Source: Rouxiella sp. WC2420 | GTDB lineage: Bacteria; Pseudomonadota; Gammaproteobacteria; Enterobacterales; Enterobacteriaceae | Direction of reading: 5' to 3' | NCBI RefSeq assembly: GCF_041200025.1 | Contig: NZ_CP165628.1 | Span: forward strand, 4,526,001 to 4,590,000 | Length of the DNA: 64,000 nucleotides | In this document: one piece after another, positions 17,132 through 26,361 of the stretch | Layout: the number at the start of each line of letters is the position of its first letter | Numbering within the stretch: the stretch's first letter is position 1 | The notes under the pieces: generated by a model | Databases searched by the model: none | The model's input: the letters and a program-made list of their open reading frames with translations, nothing else | Told to the model about the DNA's origin: nothing | Translations under genes and position numbers: made by a program

Positions 17132-18556
17132 TTACTTTTTCTTGGCTTTTGGGTTTGGCAGGTCAGTGATGCTACCTTCGTATAGCTCGGCAGCCAGACC
17201 GACAGATTCGTGCAGCGTTGGGTGTGCGTGGATGGTCAGTGCCAGATCTTCGGCATCACAACCCATCTCGATAGCCAGGCCAATTTCACCCAGCAGCTCG
17301 CCGCCGTTAGTCCCAACAATAGCACCACCGATGATACGGTTGGATTCTTTGTCGAAAATAAGCTTGGTGATACCGTCTGCGCAATCGGAAGCAATCGCAC
17401 GACCGGAAGCGGCCCAAGGGAAGGTGGCGGTTTCGTAGCTGATGCCTTTCTCTTTGGCTTCTTTCTCGGTCAGACCCACCCAGGCAACTTCTGGCTCAGT
17501 GTAGGCGATTGAAGGAATAACCTTTGGATCGAAGTAGTGTTTTTTGCCTGAGATAACTTCAGCAGCCACGTGACCTTCATGCACACCTTTATGCGCCAGC
17601 ATTGGCTGACCCACGATATCGCCGATAGCGTAGATGTGAGGAATGTTGGTGCGCATTTGTTTGTCGACGTGGATGAAACCACGATCGTCAACTTCAACGC
17701 CAGCTGCGCCAGCTTCCAGCGACTTACCATTAGGAACACGGCCGATTGCTACCAGCACGGCGTCGTAACGCTGCGGTTCTGCCGGAGCTTTCTTGCCTTC
17801 CATCGTTACGTAAATACCGTCTTCTTTCGCTTCGACGTTAGTTACTTTGGTTTCCAGCATCAGGTTAAACTGCTTGCTGATTTTTTTGGTAAAGACTTTA
17901 ACCACGTCTTTATCGGCAGCCGGGATCACTTGGTCAAACATTTCGACCACGTCGATTTTTGAACCCAGCGCGTGATACACGGTTGCCATTTCCAGACCGA
18001 TAATACCGCCGCCCATGACCAGAAGACGCTCAGGAATGGTTTTCAGCTCCAGCGCATCGGTTGAATCCCAAACGCGTGAGTCATCATGAGGGATAAATGG
18101 CAGAGTGATTGGACGTGAGCCCGCAGCGATGATCGCGTTATCGAAAGTGATGGTCGTTGGACCGTTCTCACCTTCAACAACCAGGGTGTTTGCACCGGTA
18201 AATTTGCCCAGGCCGTTTACAACTTTAACTTTGCGGCCTTTTGCCATTCCAGCCAGACCACCGGTCAATTGGCCGATGACTTTCTCTTTCCACAGGCGGA
18301 CTTTATCGATGTCAGTTTGTGGCTGACCGAAAACAATGCCGTGTGCTTCCAAAGATTTAGCTTCGGAAATCACTTTTGCAACGTGCAGCAGAGCTTTGGA
18401 GGGGATACAACCAACGTTAAGGCAAACACCACCGAGAGTGGAGTAACGCTCAACCAGAATAGTTTCAAGACCTAAATCAGCGCAACGGAAAGCGGCAGAA
18501 TAGCCTGCAGGACCAGCCCCAAGTACCACGACCTGAGTTTTAATTTCTGTACTCAT
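17132..18556 (-). CDS. lpd: dihydrolipoyl dehydrogenase (E3)
   Basis: FAD enzyme that reoxidises dihydrolipoyl groups of the pyruvate and 2-oxoglutarate dehydrogenase complexes and the glycine cleavage system. It has 474 residues, as in E. coli. FAD motif GAGPAGYSAA, redox pair Cys45 and Cys50 in GGVCLNVGCIPSK, NAD motif GGGIIGLEM and the C-terminal active-site HAHPTLHES are all intact. Two ATGs are adjacent; the second is preferred because AGAGG is then at normal distance. It is last in pdhR-aceE-aceF-lpd but has a 241-base spacer with its own promoter. Confidence 0.97.
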   Translation of the reverse strand: MSTEIKTQVVVLGAGPAGYSAAFRCADLGLETILVERYSTLGGVCLNVGCIPSKALLHVAKVISEAKSLEAHGIVFGQPQTDIDKVRLWKEKVIGQLTGGLAGMAKGRKVKVVNGLGKFTGANTLVVEGENGPTTITFDNAIIAAGSRPITLPFIPHDDSRVWDSTDALELKTIPERLLVMGGGIIGLEMATVYHALGSKIDVVEMFDQVIPAADKDVVKVFTKKISKQFNLMLETKVTNVEAKEDGIYVTMEGKKAPAEPQRYDAVLVAIGRVPNGKSLEAGAAGVEVDDRGFIHVDKQMRTNIPHIYAIGDIVGQPMLAHKGVHEGHVAAEVISGKKHYFDPKVIPSIAYTEPEVAWVGLTEKEAKEKGISYETATFPWAASGRAIASDCADGITKLIFDKESNRIIGGAIVGTNGGELLGEIGLAIEMGCDAEDLALTIHAHPTLHESVGLAAELYEGSITDLPNPKAKKK

Positions 18557-18670
18557 CATGACCTCTTAATTGTTTGTCCGGCGGGTCAGACGTCTTTTGA
18601 AGCGCACTCATAAACTATGAATGCAGTACGCAACGCCCTTCATCCACCGGGACGCATACACCGCGAGAAG

Positions 18671-18700
18671 TTTACAGAATTGTTAAAATTCTGCAAACAA
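18671..18700 (-). promoter_or_regulatory. candidate lpd promoter with dyad
   Basis: Minus-strand TTGTTT (18695-18700) and TGTAAA (18671-18676) are 18 bases apart. Between them lies CAGAATT/AATTCTG, a perfect seven-base dyad at 18675-18693. The AT-rich stretch resembles the E. coli lpd promoter, which is under ArcA control; the regulator here is inferred. Confidence 0.5.
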
Positions 18701-18761
18701 AGTTCGGGTGACCTGAGTCTCAACAACCTTGTTATCCATTCGGAACAACAAGATCCGTATC

Positions 18762-18790
18762 AAAAACAAGGCCGGCAACTGGCCGGCCTT
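18762..18790 (-). terminator. aceF terminator
   Basis: AAGGCCGGC (18768-18776) and GCCGGCCTT (18782-18790) around a five-base loop; on the minus strand GTTTTTG follows. It separates aceF from lpd, consistent with lpd having its own promoter. Confidence 0.85.
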
Positions 18791-18797
18791 ATAACAA

Positions 18798-20720
18798 TTA
18801 CATTACCAGACGACGAATATCTGACATTATTGTGCCAATGTACGCCGCGAATCGTGCTCCGGCAGCACCGTCAATAACACGGTGATCGAAGGACAGAGAC
18901 AGTGGCAACATCAGACGTGGTTCGAACTCTTTGCCATTCCATACCGGCTTGATAGACGATTTGGAAACGCCCAGAATCGCCACGTCCGGCGCATTGACGA
19001 TAGGCGTAAACGCTGTGCCGCCGATACCACCGAGGCTGGAAATAGTGAAACAGCCGCCCTGCATATCTGAAGCAGTCAGTTTGCCATCACGGGCTTTCTT
19101 GGAGATTACTGACAGCTCGCGGGACAACTCAACAATGCCTTTCTTGTTGACGTCACGGAACACAGGAACCACCAGACCGTTTGGCGTATCAACCGCCACA
19201 CCGATGTTAATATATTTTTTCAGCGTCAGCGTCTGCGCATCGGCAGAAAGCGAGCTGTTAAAGCGTGGGAATTCTTCCAGCGCTTTGGCTACGGCTTTCA
19301 TGATGAAGACCAGCGGCGTGATTTTCACGTCGAGTTTCTTCTTCTCGGCTTCAACGTTCTGCTGTTTGCGGAACTCTTCAACTTCGGTGATATCCGCTTC
19401 GTCGAACTGCGTAACGTGCGGGATCATGACCCAGTTACGGCTCAGGTTGGCACCAGATATTTTCTGGATACGGCCCAGCTCAACTTCTTCGATTTCACCA
19501 AACTTGCTGAAGTCCACTTTCGGCCATGGCAGCATGCCTGGAAGACTACCGCCCGCAGCCGCTGCGGCAGCAGGTGCAGCCTCAGCGCGTTTAACAGCAT
19601 CTTTCACGTAAGCCTGAACGTCTTCGCGCAAGATGCGGCCTTTACGACCGGTGCCTTTCACTTTCGACAGGTTAACGCCAAATTCGCGTGCCAGACGACG
19701 GATAACCGGGGTCGCGTGAACATAGGCATCGTTCTCGGAGAACTCACCTTTGCTCTCGGTGGCCGCAGCAGCTGGAGCCGGAGCCGCCGCTTTCTGTTCC
19801 TGTTTGGCAGGAGCAGCCGCTTCTTCTTTCCTGGCCGGAGCCGCAGCAGGCGCCGCGCCTTCAACTTCAAACACGAAGATCAGCGAGCCGGTGCTGACTT
19901 TATCGCCCGCAGCGATTTTGATTTCTTTAACGGTTCCGGCAAACGGAGCAGGCACTTCCATCGAGGCTTTATCGCCCTCAACGGTTATCAGCGACTGTTC
20001 AGCGGCAACTTTATCGCCTACTTTAACCATGATTTCGGTGACTTCAACTTCGTCGCCGCCGATATCAGGCACGTTAACTTCCTTGCTGCCAGAGGCCGCA
20101 GGAGCCGCTGCAGGTTTCTCTTCCGCTACGGTTTCTTCTTTGGCTGTCGGAGCAGCAGAGCCTGAACCCGCGACGTCGAACACGAAAATCAACGAGCCGG
20201 TGCTGACTTTATCGCCAACAGCAACTTTGATTTCTTTCACTGTACCTGCGAACGGAGCCGGAACTTCCATTGAGGCTTTATCGCCTTCAACGTTGATCAG
20301 TGACTGCTCGGCTTCAACCTTGTCGCCAACTTTAACCAGGATCTCGGTGACTTCTACTTCGTCGCCGCCAATGTCTGGCACGTTAACTTCTTTGCTTTCG
20401 CTTGAAGCCGCGGCGGCAGGTTTTTCTTCTTTTACTTCTTCTTTGGCAGCTGGTTTTTCTTCTGCTTTAGCCGGTGCCGCAGCGCCGTCCGCAGAATCAA
20501 ACACGAAGATCAGCTTGCCGGTCTCGACGGTATCGCCGACCGCAACTTTAATTTCTTTAACCACGCCAGCCTGTGGAGAAGGAACTTCCATTGACGCCTT
20601 GTCACCTTCAACAACAATCAGTGACTGCTCGGCCTCAACTTTATCGCCCACCTTCACCAGCACTTCGGTGACTTCTACTGCATCGGCACCAATGTCCGGT
20701 ACATTAATTTCAATAGCCAT
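18798..20720 (-). CDS. aceF: pyruvate dehydrogenase E2, dihydrolipoyl acetyltransferase
   Basis: Core of the pyruvate dehydrogenase complex, 640 residues. Three N-terminal lipoyl domains each carry GDKAS with the lipoylated lysine at Lys41, Lys148 and Lys251, joined by Ala/Pro/Lys/Glu-rich flexible linkers. The peripheral-subunit-binding domain follows at about 332-372 ([20 protein letters not shown]). The catalytic domain ends with [15 protein letters not shown], giving His613 and Asp617 as active-site residues. It begins 13 bases after aceE. The long plus-strand open frame over the repeats is an artefact of the Ala/Pro-rich coding bias. Confidence 0.97.
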   Translation of the reverse strand: MAIEINVPDIGADAVEVTEVLVKVGDKVEAEQSLIVVEGDKASMEVPSPQAGVVKEIKVAVGDTVETGKLIFVFDSADGAAAPAKAEEKPAAKEEVKEEKPAAAASSESKEVNVPDIGGDEVEVTEILVKVGDKVEAEQSLINVEGDKASMEVPAPFAGTVKEIKVAVGDKVSTGSLIFVFDVAGSGSAAPTAKEETVAEEKPAAAPAASGSKEVNVPDIGGDEVEVTEIMVKVGDKVAAEQSLITVEGDKASMEVPAPFAGTVKEIKIAAGDKVSTGSLIFVFEVEGAAPAAAPARKEEAAAPAKQEQKAAAPAPAAAATESKGEFSENDAYVHATPVIRRLAREFGVNLSKVKGTGRKGRILREDVQAYVKDAVKRAEAAPAAAAAAGGSLPGMLPWPKVDFSKFGEIEEVELGRIQKISGANLSRNWVMIPHVTQFDEADITEVEEFRKQQNVEAEKKKLDVKITPLVFIMKAVAKALEEFPRFNSSLSADAQTLTLKKYINIGVAVDTPNGLVVPVFRDVNKKGIVELSRELSVISKKARDGKLTASDMQGGCFTISSLGGIGGTAFTPIVNAPDVAILGVSKSSIKPVWNGKEFEPRLMLPLSLSFDHRVIDGAAGARFAAYIGTIMSDIRRLVM

Positions 20721-20733
20721 CTGTCTTTACCTC

Positions 20734-23397
20734 TTACGCCAGACGCGGGTTAACTTTGTCAGCATCGATGCCAAACTTGGTGATGGCTTCAGCCACAACC
20801 TTCACATCGATCTCGCCACGCTTGGCCAATTCACCCAGTGCTGCAACGACCACGTAAGATGCATCGATCTCGAAGTGGTGACGCAGGTTTTCGCGGCTGT
20901 CAGAACGACCAAAGCCGTCGGTGCCAAGAACGCGGAAATCGCTGGCAGGAACGAAGTTACGGATCTGCTCGGCGAACAGCTTCATGTAGTCAGTCGATGC
21001 AACAACCGGCGCATCATTCATAACCTGAGCCACGTAAGGAACGCGTGGTTCTTCAGCCGGATGCAGCATGTTCCAACGTTCGCAATCCTGGCCGTCACGT
21101 GCCAGCTCGGTGAACGAGGTCACGCTGTAAACATCAGAGCCAACGCCGTAGTCTTTGGCCAGAATCTGAGCAGCATCACGCACGTGACGCAGAATGGAGC
21201 CCGAGCTCATCAACTGCACTTTACCTTTGCTACCTTCGATGGTTTCTAATTTATAGATACCTTTACGAATGCCCTCTTCCGCGCCTTCTGGCATGGCTGG
21301 CATGTGGTAGTTTTCGTTCAGCGTAGTAATGTAGTAATAAATGTTTTCTTGAGCTTCGCCATACATACGAACCAGGCCATCATGCATGATGACCGCCACT
21401 TCGTAGGCATACGCCGGATCGTAAGAAATACAGTTAGGAATAGTCAGCGACTGAATGTGGCTGTGACCATCTTCATGCTGCAGACCTTCACCGTTCAGAG
21501 TTGTACGACCTGAAGTCCCACCGACCAGGAAACCGCGCGCCTGTTGGTCGCCCGCTGCCCAGCACAAGTCACCGATACGCTGGAAACCGAACATAGAATA
21601 GTAGATATAGAACGGGATCATAGGCAGGTCGTTGGTGCTGTACGACGTCGCCGCTGCCAGCCAGGAAGAGGCGGCACCCAGTTCGTTGATACCTTCCTGC
21701 AGAATCTGACCTTTCTCGTCTTCTTTATAGTAAGCAACCTGCTCACGGTCCTGCGGGGTATATTGCTGACCATTCGGGCTGTAAATACCAATCTGACGGA
21801 ACAGACCTTCCATACCGAAAGTACGCGCTTCATCGGCGATGATCGGTACCAGACGATCTTTGATAGATTCGTTTTTCAACATCACGTTCAGAGCACGGAC
21901 GAAAGCGATAGTGGTCGAAATTTCTTTCTTCTGCTCTTCAAGCAGCTGAGAGAAGTCTTCCAGTTTCGGCATTTCCAGCTTCTGGGTGAAGTTTGGCAGA
22001 CGAGTTGGCAGATAGCCTTTCAGCGCCTGGCGACGTTCGTGCAGGTATTTGTACTCTGCAGAGTCTTTTTCCAGAGTGATGTAAGGTAGTTTCTCAATGT
22101 TTTCATCGCTAACCGGCACGCTGAAACGATCACGGATATAGCGCACGCCATCCATGTTCATTTTCTTGACCTGGTGGGCAATGTTCTTGCCTTCAGCAGT
22201 TTCACCCATGCCGTAACCTTTGATGGTGTGAGCAAGAATTACTGTTGGCTGGCCTTTGGTATTCTGCGCTTTGTTCAGTGCAGCAAAGACTTTCTTAGGA
22301 TCGTGCCCCCCGCGGTTCAGAGCCCAGATCTGCTCATCGGTCATGTCTTTGACCAATTCCGCAGTTTCTGGATACTTGCCGAAGAAGTGCTCGCGAACAT
22401 ATTTACCGTCGCGCGATTTGAAGGTCTGGTAGTCACCGTCAACCGTTTCGTTCATCAGCTGGATAAGCTTGCCGCTGGTGTCTTTACGCAGCAATTCATC
22501 CCAGCGGTTGCCCCAAATCACCTTGATTACGTTCCAGCCGGCGCCTGCAAAGATGCCTTCCAGTTCGTTGATGATTTTACCATTACCGGTAACCGGGCCA
22601 TCAAGGCGCTGCAGGTTACAGTTGATGATGAAGCACAGGTTGTCCAGCTTCTCACGGGTCGCGATGGTGATCGCACCTTTAGATTCTGGCTCATCCATCT
22701 CACCGTCGCCCAGGAACGCGTAAACGCGCTGGCTGGTAGTGTCTTTCAGACCGCGGTGATCAAGATATTTCAGGAACTTGGCCTGATAAATAGCGCCGAT
22801 TGGACCCAGACCCATTGATACAGTCGGGAACTGCCAGAATTCAGGCATCAGTTTAGGGTGTGGATATGAAGAAAGACCTTTACCGTGAACTTCCTGACGG
22901 AAATTGTTCATCTGGTCTTCAGTCAGGCGGCCTTCAAGGAAAGCACGCGCGTACACGCCCGGAGAAATGTGGCCCTGGAAGTAAACCAGATCGCCGCCGT
23001 CCTGCTCGTTGCGTGCACGGAAAAAGTGGTTGAAGCACACTTCGTAAATAGCGGCAGAAGACTGGAATGATGACATGTGGCCACCCAAATCCAGGTCTTT
23101 TTTAGAGGCACGCAGAACGGTCATGATCGCGTTCCAGCGGATTGCCGTACGAATGTTGCGTTCCAGCTCCAGGTTACCCGGATATTCAGGTTCGTCTTCA
23201 ACAGCGATGGTATTGATATAGTTACGGCTTGCAGCACCAGCTGCAATGCTCACGCCGCCTTTACGTGCTTCGCTCAGGACCTGATCGATCAGGAACTGTG
23301 CGCGCTCAACACCTTCTTCACGGATGACCGATTCGATCGCTTGTAGCCAGTCGCGAGTTTCGATCGGATCCACGTCATTATTTACACGTTCTGACAT
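20734..23397 (-). CDS. aceE: pyruvate dehydrogenase E1
   Basis: Homodimeric thiamine-diphosphate decarboxylase of the pyruvate dehydrogenase complex. It has 887 residues, the same as E. coli AceE. The ThDP motif runs from FLGDGEMDEPESKGA to NCNLQRLDGPV, and HTIKGYGMG and GQQYTPQDREQVAYYKEDEKG are also conserved. It starts MSERVNNDVDPIETRDWLQ as in relatives. It follows pdhR after 229 bases and precedes aceF by 13 bases. Confidence 0.98.
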   Translation of the reverse strand: MSERVNNDVDPIETRDWLQAIESVIREEGVERAQFLIDQVLSEARKGGVSIAAGAASRNYINTIAVEDEPEYPGNLELERNIRTAIRWNAIMTVLRASKKDLDLGGHMSSFQSSAAIYEVCFNHFFRARNEQDGGDLVYFQGHISPGVYARAFLEGRLTEDQMNNFRQEVHGKGLSSYPHPKLMPEFWQFPTVSMGLGPIGAIYQAKFLKYLDHRGLKDTTSQRVYAFLGDGEMDEPESKGAITIATREKLDNLCFIINCNLQRLDGPVTGNGKIINELEGIFAGAGWNVIKVIWGNRWDELLRKDTSGKLIQLMNETVDGDYQTFKSRDGKYVREHFFGKYPETAELVKDMTDEQIWALNRGGHDPKKVFAALNKAQNTKGQPTVILAHTIKGYGMGETAEGKNIAHQVKKMNMDGVRYIRDRFSVPVSDENIEKLPYITLEKDSAEYKYLHERRQALKGYLPTRLPNFTQKLEMPKLEDFSQLLEEQKKEISTTIAFVRALNVMLKNESIKDRLVPIIADEARTFGMEGLFRQIGIYSPNGQQYTPQDREQVAYYKEDEKGQILQEGINELGAASSWLAAATSYSTNDLPMIPFYIYYSMFGFQRIGDLCWAAGDQQARGFLVGGTSGRTTLNGEGLQHEDGHSHIQSLTIPNCISYDPAYAYEVAVIMHDGLVRMYGEAQENIYYYITTLNENYHMPAMPEGAEEGIRKGIYKLETIEGSKGKVQLMSSGSILRHVRDAAQILAKDYGVGSDVYSVTSFTELARDGQDCERWNMLHPAEEPRVPYVAQVMNDAPVVASTDYMKLFAEQIRNFVPASDFRVLGTDGFGRSDSRENLRHHFEIDASYVVVAALGELAKRGEIDVKVVAEAITKFGIDADKVNPRLA

Positions 23398-23440
23398 GGT
23401 GCTTTTCCTTATCTGTCTCTAATACGTAGGTTTATCTGGA

Positions 23441-23519
23441 GCCTGTCTTCCTGCATTCTTGACGTAAAAATGCACGAAGACAGGCCCATCAGTTTAGTTT
23501 CTGCTCTCCTGAAAGAGCA
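23441..23519 (-). other. two stem-loops in the pdhR-aceE spacer
   Basis: GCCTGTCTTC (23441-23450) pairs with GAAGACAGGC (23476-23485), extended past one symmetrical mismatch by TGCATT with AATGCA. A second hairpin, TGCTCT/AGAGCA, lies at 23502-23519. Neither is followed by a T-run on the minus strand, so RNA processing or stabilisation of the aceEF message is as likely as termination. Nearer pdhR there is TGGGTA/TACCCA followed by CGTTTTTT, a possible partial terminator. Confidence 0.6.
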
Positions 23520-23596
23520 TCAAGCTTCCAAAATTATTCTCAAAAAACCCTAAAAAACGGGCCATGGGTATGCAGACAGCCAGGATTACCCAGAGT

Positions 23597-24367
23597 TTAA
23601 TTTTCTTCATTGCGTTGCTGGAGTCGGCGTAGTGAACGATCACGACGGCTGTGCTCCCTGCTCATATCCAGCAAAACTTCCTCAATAAACGCCAAGTGGC
23701 GGTGTGAAGCTTCGCGCGCCTTTTCCGGCTCGCGTGCCACAATCGCCGCAAAAATCCCGGCGCGGTGGTTGCTCACCAGCGGCAGCATTTCGCGACGCGA
23801 GTAAAGCAATTCAAAATTTTGGCGGACGTTTTTTTCCAGCATTGGTCCCATACAGCGGACCAGATGCAGCAGCACCATATTATGCGTGGCTTCTGTTACA
23901 GCCACTTGGTACTGCATAACCGCGTCGGCTTCGGCGTCGAGATCGCCGCTGTCCTGCGCTGTCTGAATCACAACGTGACAGTCACGAATGCGCTGCAGGT
24001 CCTCTTCCGTTCCACGAAGTGCGGCATAATATGCAGCAATACCTTCAAGCGCGTGTCGGGTTTCAAGGAGGTCAAACTGTGATTCAGGATGGTCAGAAAG
24101 TAATTCTGTAAGAGGATCACTAAAGCTTTGCCAGAGGTTGCTTTGTACGAAAGTACCACCGCCCTGGCGACGAAGCAGAAGCCCTTTGGCTTCAAGCCGC
24201 TGGATAGCTTCCCTCAGAGAAGGCCTTGAAACATCAAACTGTTTTGCCAGTTCACGTTCAGGCAAAAGTTTTTCACCAGGCCGTAGCGTCCCTTCCAGGA
24301 TCAGAGATTCGAGCTGTTTCTCAATTGCGTCAGATAACTTCGGCTGTCTAATTTTACTGTAGGCCAT
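23597..24367 (-). CDS. pdhR: pyruvate-responsive transcriptional repressor PdhR
   Basis: GntR/FadR-family repressor of the pyruvate dehydrogenase operon, released by pyruvate. It has 256 residues (E. coli 254). The winged helix-turn-helix is at about 10-75 ([32 protein letters not shown]), followed by the FCD effector domain with [10 protein letters not shown] and the Arg/Glu-rich tail. The start at 24367 matches E. coli [13 protein letters not shown]; an in-frame GTG/ATG region to 24427 would extend through the operator. It is first in pdhR-aceEF-lpd and autoregulated by the operator upstream. Confidence 0.97.
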   Translation of the reverse strand: MAYSKIRQPKLSDAIEKQLESLILEGTLRPGEKLLPERELAKQFDVSRPSLREAIQRLEAKGLLLRRQGGGTFVQSNLWQSFSDPLTELLSDHPESQFDLLETRHALEGIAAYYAALRGTEEDLQRIRDCHVVIQTAQDSGDLDAEADAVMQYQVAVTEATHNMVLLHLVRCMGPMLEKNVRQNFELLYSRREMLPLVSNHRAGIFAAIVAREPEKAREASHRHLAFIEEVLLDMSREHSRRDRSLRRLQQRNEEN

Positions 24368-24412
24368 GGGAACGTTTATCTGCCTTTTAGGTCTCGTGAA
24401 GAGCTCGGAGTA

Positions 24413-24456
24413 AATTGGTAATACCAATTTAAAAAACGTGGCCGTAAAGTAACAAA
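24413..24456 (-). promoter_or_regulatory. pdhR promoter with PdhR operator
   Basis: AAATTGGTAATACCAATTT at 24413-24431 is a perfect eight-base dyad matching the E. coli PdhR box. Minus-strand TTGTTA (24451-24456) and TTAAAT (24428-24433) are 17 bases apart, so the operator overlaps the -10 and the start of transcription. Confidence 0.88.
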
Positions 24457-24539
24457 GTATTCACTCGGTGTCCATATCGGGCCTTCCTTAAAACCGCTTA
24501 TCCCGCACATTTTAACAAAAATTTAGCATTTCATTTTTT

Positions 24540-24560
24540 AATGTGCTCTGGATCACATTT
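24540..24560. promoter_or_regulatory. CRP-binding site between pdhR and aroP
   Basis: The core TGTGCTCTGGATCACA at 24542-24557 is one base from the CRP consensus TGTGAnnnnnnTCACA and has AA/TT flanks. It lies about 84 bases upstream of the pdhR -35, so it could act on pdhR, aroP or both. Confidence 0.75.
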
Positions 24561-24696
24561 CGACCTTTTTAGTCAGTTTTTTGATCAACATGCGCGTTTC
24601 TTATGCGCTTATTCAATAAACCAGGTGCAAACTTTTTCGCTTAACACTATTCTTGGCCGAACGGTAGTTAATGCTGATTTTAAGTCACATTACAGC

Positions 24697-24737
24697 CGTA
24701 AATAATTAGATACAAAGCATGTAATCTTCGGCTTACA
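24697..24737 (+). promoter_or_regulatory. paired TyrR boxes upstream of aroP
   Basis: A strong box TGTAATCTTCGGCTTACA (24720-24737) fits TGTAAAnnnnnnTTTACA. A weaker box CGTAAATAATTAGATACA lies exactly 23 bases upstream (24697-24714), the spacing used for cooperative TyrR repression. The pair is 54 bases before the aroP ATG. Confidence 0.75.
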
Positions 24738-24790
24738 GCATACGTTTTAAGCTGATTTTTAGATTTTCCCTTACGACAGAGGATCGGGAA

Positions 24791-26164
24791 ATGGAAGACA
24801 GGCAACACGGTGATGAACTGAAGCGCGGGCTGAAAAATCGCCACATTCAGTTGATTGCTTTAGGTGGCGCAATTGGCACCGGGCTTTTTCTGGGGATAGC
24901 CCAAACGATTAAAATGGCTGGGCCTTCTGTACTTCTTGGCTATGCCATTGGCGGTTTGATCGCATTTCTAATCATGCGTCAGTTAGGTGAAATGGTAGTA
25001 GAAGAACCTGTTGCAGGTTCCTTTAGTCATTTTGCCTACAAATACTGGGGTAATTTTGCTGGTTTCGCCTCAGGCTGGAACTACTGGGTATTATACGTAT
25101 TAGTCGCAATGGCAGAGCTGACCGCGGTTGGCATCTACGTACAATACTGGTGGCCCGAGATCCCGACCTGGGTCTCTGCTCTGGTGTTCTTTGTGCTGAT
25201 TAACGCCATTAACCTGACCAACGTTAAAGTTTACGGCGAGATGGAGTTCTGGCTTTCGCTGGTAAAAGTGGTCGCGATTGTCGGCATGATCGTCTTCGGT
25301 GCCTGGCTGCTGGCCAGCGGTCACGGCGGTCCTGAAGCTACAGTGACCAATCTCTGGGCGCAGGGAGGATTCTTTCCTAATGGCGTTAAAGGGTTAGTGA
25401 TGGCGATGGCGGTGATCATGTTCTCGTTCGGCGGACTCGAGCTGGTCGGCATTACTGCTGCCGAAGCCGATGACCCGGAAAAAAGCATTCCCAAAGCCAC
25501 CAATCAGGTTATCTATCGTATTCTGATTTTTTATATTGGCTCGCTGGCTATCCTGCTTTCGCTCTATCCCTGGGGCAAAGTCATCGAAGGCGGTAGCCCG
25601 TTTGTACTGATCTTTAACGCCTTGGACAGCAAGCTGGTCGCAACCCTGCTTAACGTTGTGGTACTGGTTGCGGCACTGTCGGTTTACAACAGCTGTGTTT
25701 ACAGCAACAGCCGCATGCTGTTTGGCCTCGCCAAGCAAGGCAACGGTCCAAAGTCGCTGCTGAAAGTTGACCGTCGTGGCGTGCCTTATGTGGCCATCGG
25801 TGTCTCGGCGCTGGCTACCGCATTATGCGTTGTGATTAACTACGTGATGCCAGGCGAAGCGTTTGAAATCCTGATGTCGCTGGTAGTTTCTGCTCTGGTG
25901 ATCAACTGGGCGATGATAAGCCTGGCGCACCTCAAGTTTCGTCAGGCCAAGGCGCGTGCTGGCGTAAATACCAAGTTTAAAGCGCTGCTTTATCCACTGG
26001 GTAATTACATTTGCCTGCTGTTCCTGGCAGGTATTCTGGTGATTATGTACCTCACGCCAGGTATTCGCATTTCGGTGATTCTAATCCCGGTGTGGCTGAT
26101 TTTGCTCGGTATCAGCTACAAGCTGAAAGGCAAAAACTCTGCAGTGGTTAATCTCGGTAAATAA
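24791..26164 (+). CDS. aroP: aromatic amino acid permease
   Basis: APC-family proton symporter for phenylalanine, tyrosine and tryptophan, with 457 residues and about twelve membrane helices. The start of helix 1 has LIALGGAIGTGLFLGIA, and the family motif region MRQLGEMVVEEPVAGSFSHFAYKYWG is intact. It is divergent from pdhR as in E. coli, with TyrR boxes upstream and its own terminator. Relatives PheP and TyrP are alternatives, but gene position and the TyrR arrangement favour AroP. Confidence 0.94.
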   Translation: MEDRQHGDELKRGLKNRHIQLIALGGAIGTGLFLGIAQTIKMAGPSVLLGYAIGGLIAFLIMRQLGEMVVEEPVAGSFSHFAYKYWGNFAGFASGWNYWVLYVLVAMAELTAVGIYVQYWWPEIPTWVSALVFFVLINAINLTNVKVYGEMEFWLSLVKVVAIVGMIVFGAWLLASGHGGPEATVTNLWAQGGFFPNGVKGLVMAMAVIMFSFGGLELVGITAAEADDPEKSIPKATNQVIYRILIFYIGSLAILLSLYPWGKVIEGGSPFVLIFNALDSKLVATLLNVVVLVAALSVYNSCVYSNSRMLFGLAKQGNGPKSLLKVDRRGVPYVAIGVSALATALCVVINYVMPGEAFEILMSLVVSALVINWAMISLAHLKFRQAKARAGVNTKFKALLYPLGNYICLLFLAGILVIMYLTPGIRISVILIPVWLILLGISYKLKGKNSAVVNLGK

Positions 26165-26180
26165 CCCGCTTATCAATGAC

Positions 26181-26208
26181 AAACCCGGCGCTTCTGCCGG
26201 GTTTTTTT
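26181..26208 (+). terminator. aroP terminator
   Basis: AAACCCGGC and GCCGGGTTT around GCTTCT, followed by a run of T. Confidence 0.93.
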
Positions 26209-26361
26209 ATGCTTGTGCAAAGCCATCCGAACTGTTGCCAAGCTCACAATTTCATTTTCGTGACCAATTCGTCCATCTCTATGACCTTTATCTCCTGACT
26301 CGAAACCATAAGCGAGGTTAATACTTCATACACAAGTTATTTGCCCCTTTGGAGAGAATCA

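Noticed and set aside
19750-21249. 499-codon plus-strand open frame opposite aceF and aceE
   Set aside because: It is antisense to the Ala/Pro/Lys/Glu-rich lipoyl domains and linkers of aceF; the repeats in its translation mirror the three lipoyl domains. No ribosome site and no family resemblance.
22174-22818. 214-codon plus-strand open frame opposite aceE
   Set aside because: Antisense shadow of aceE without start signals.
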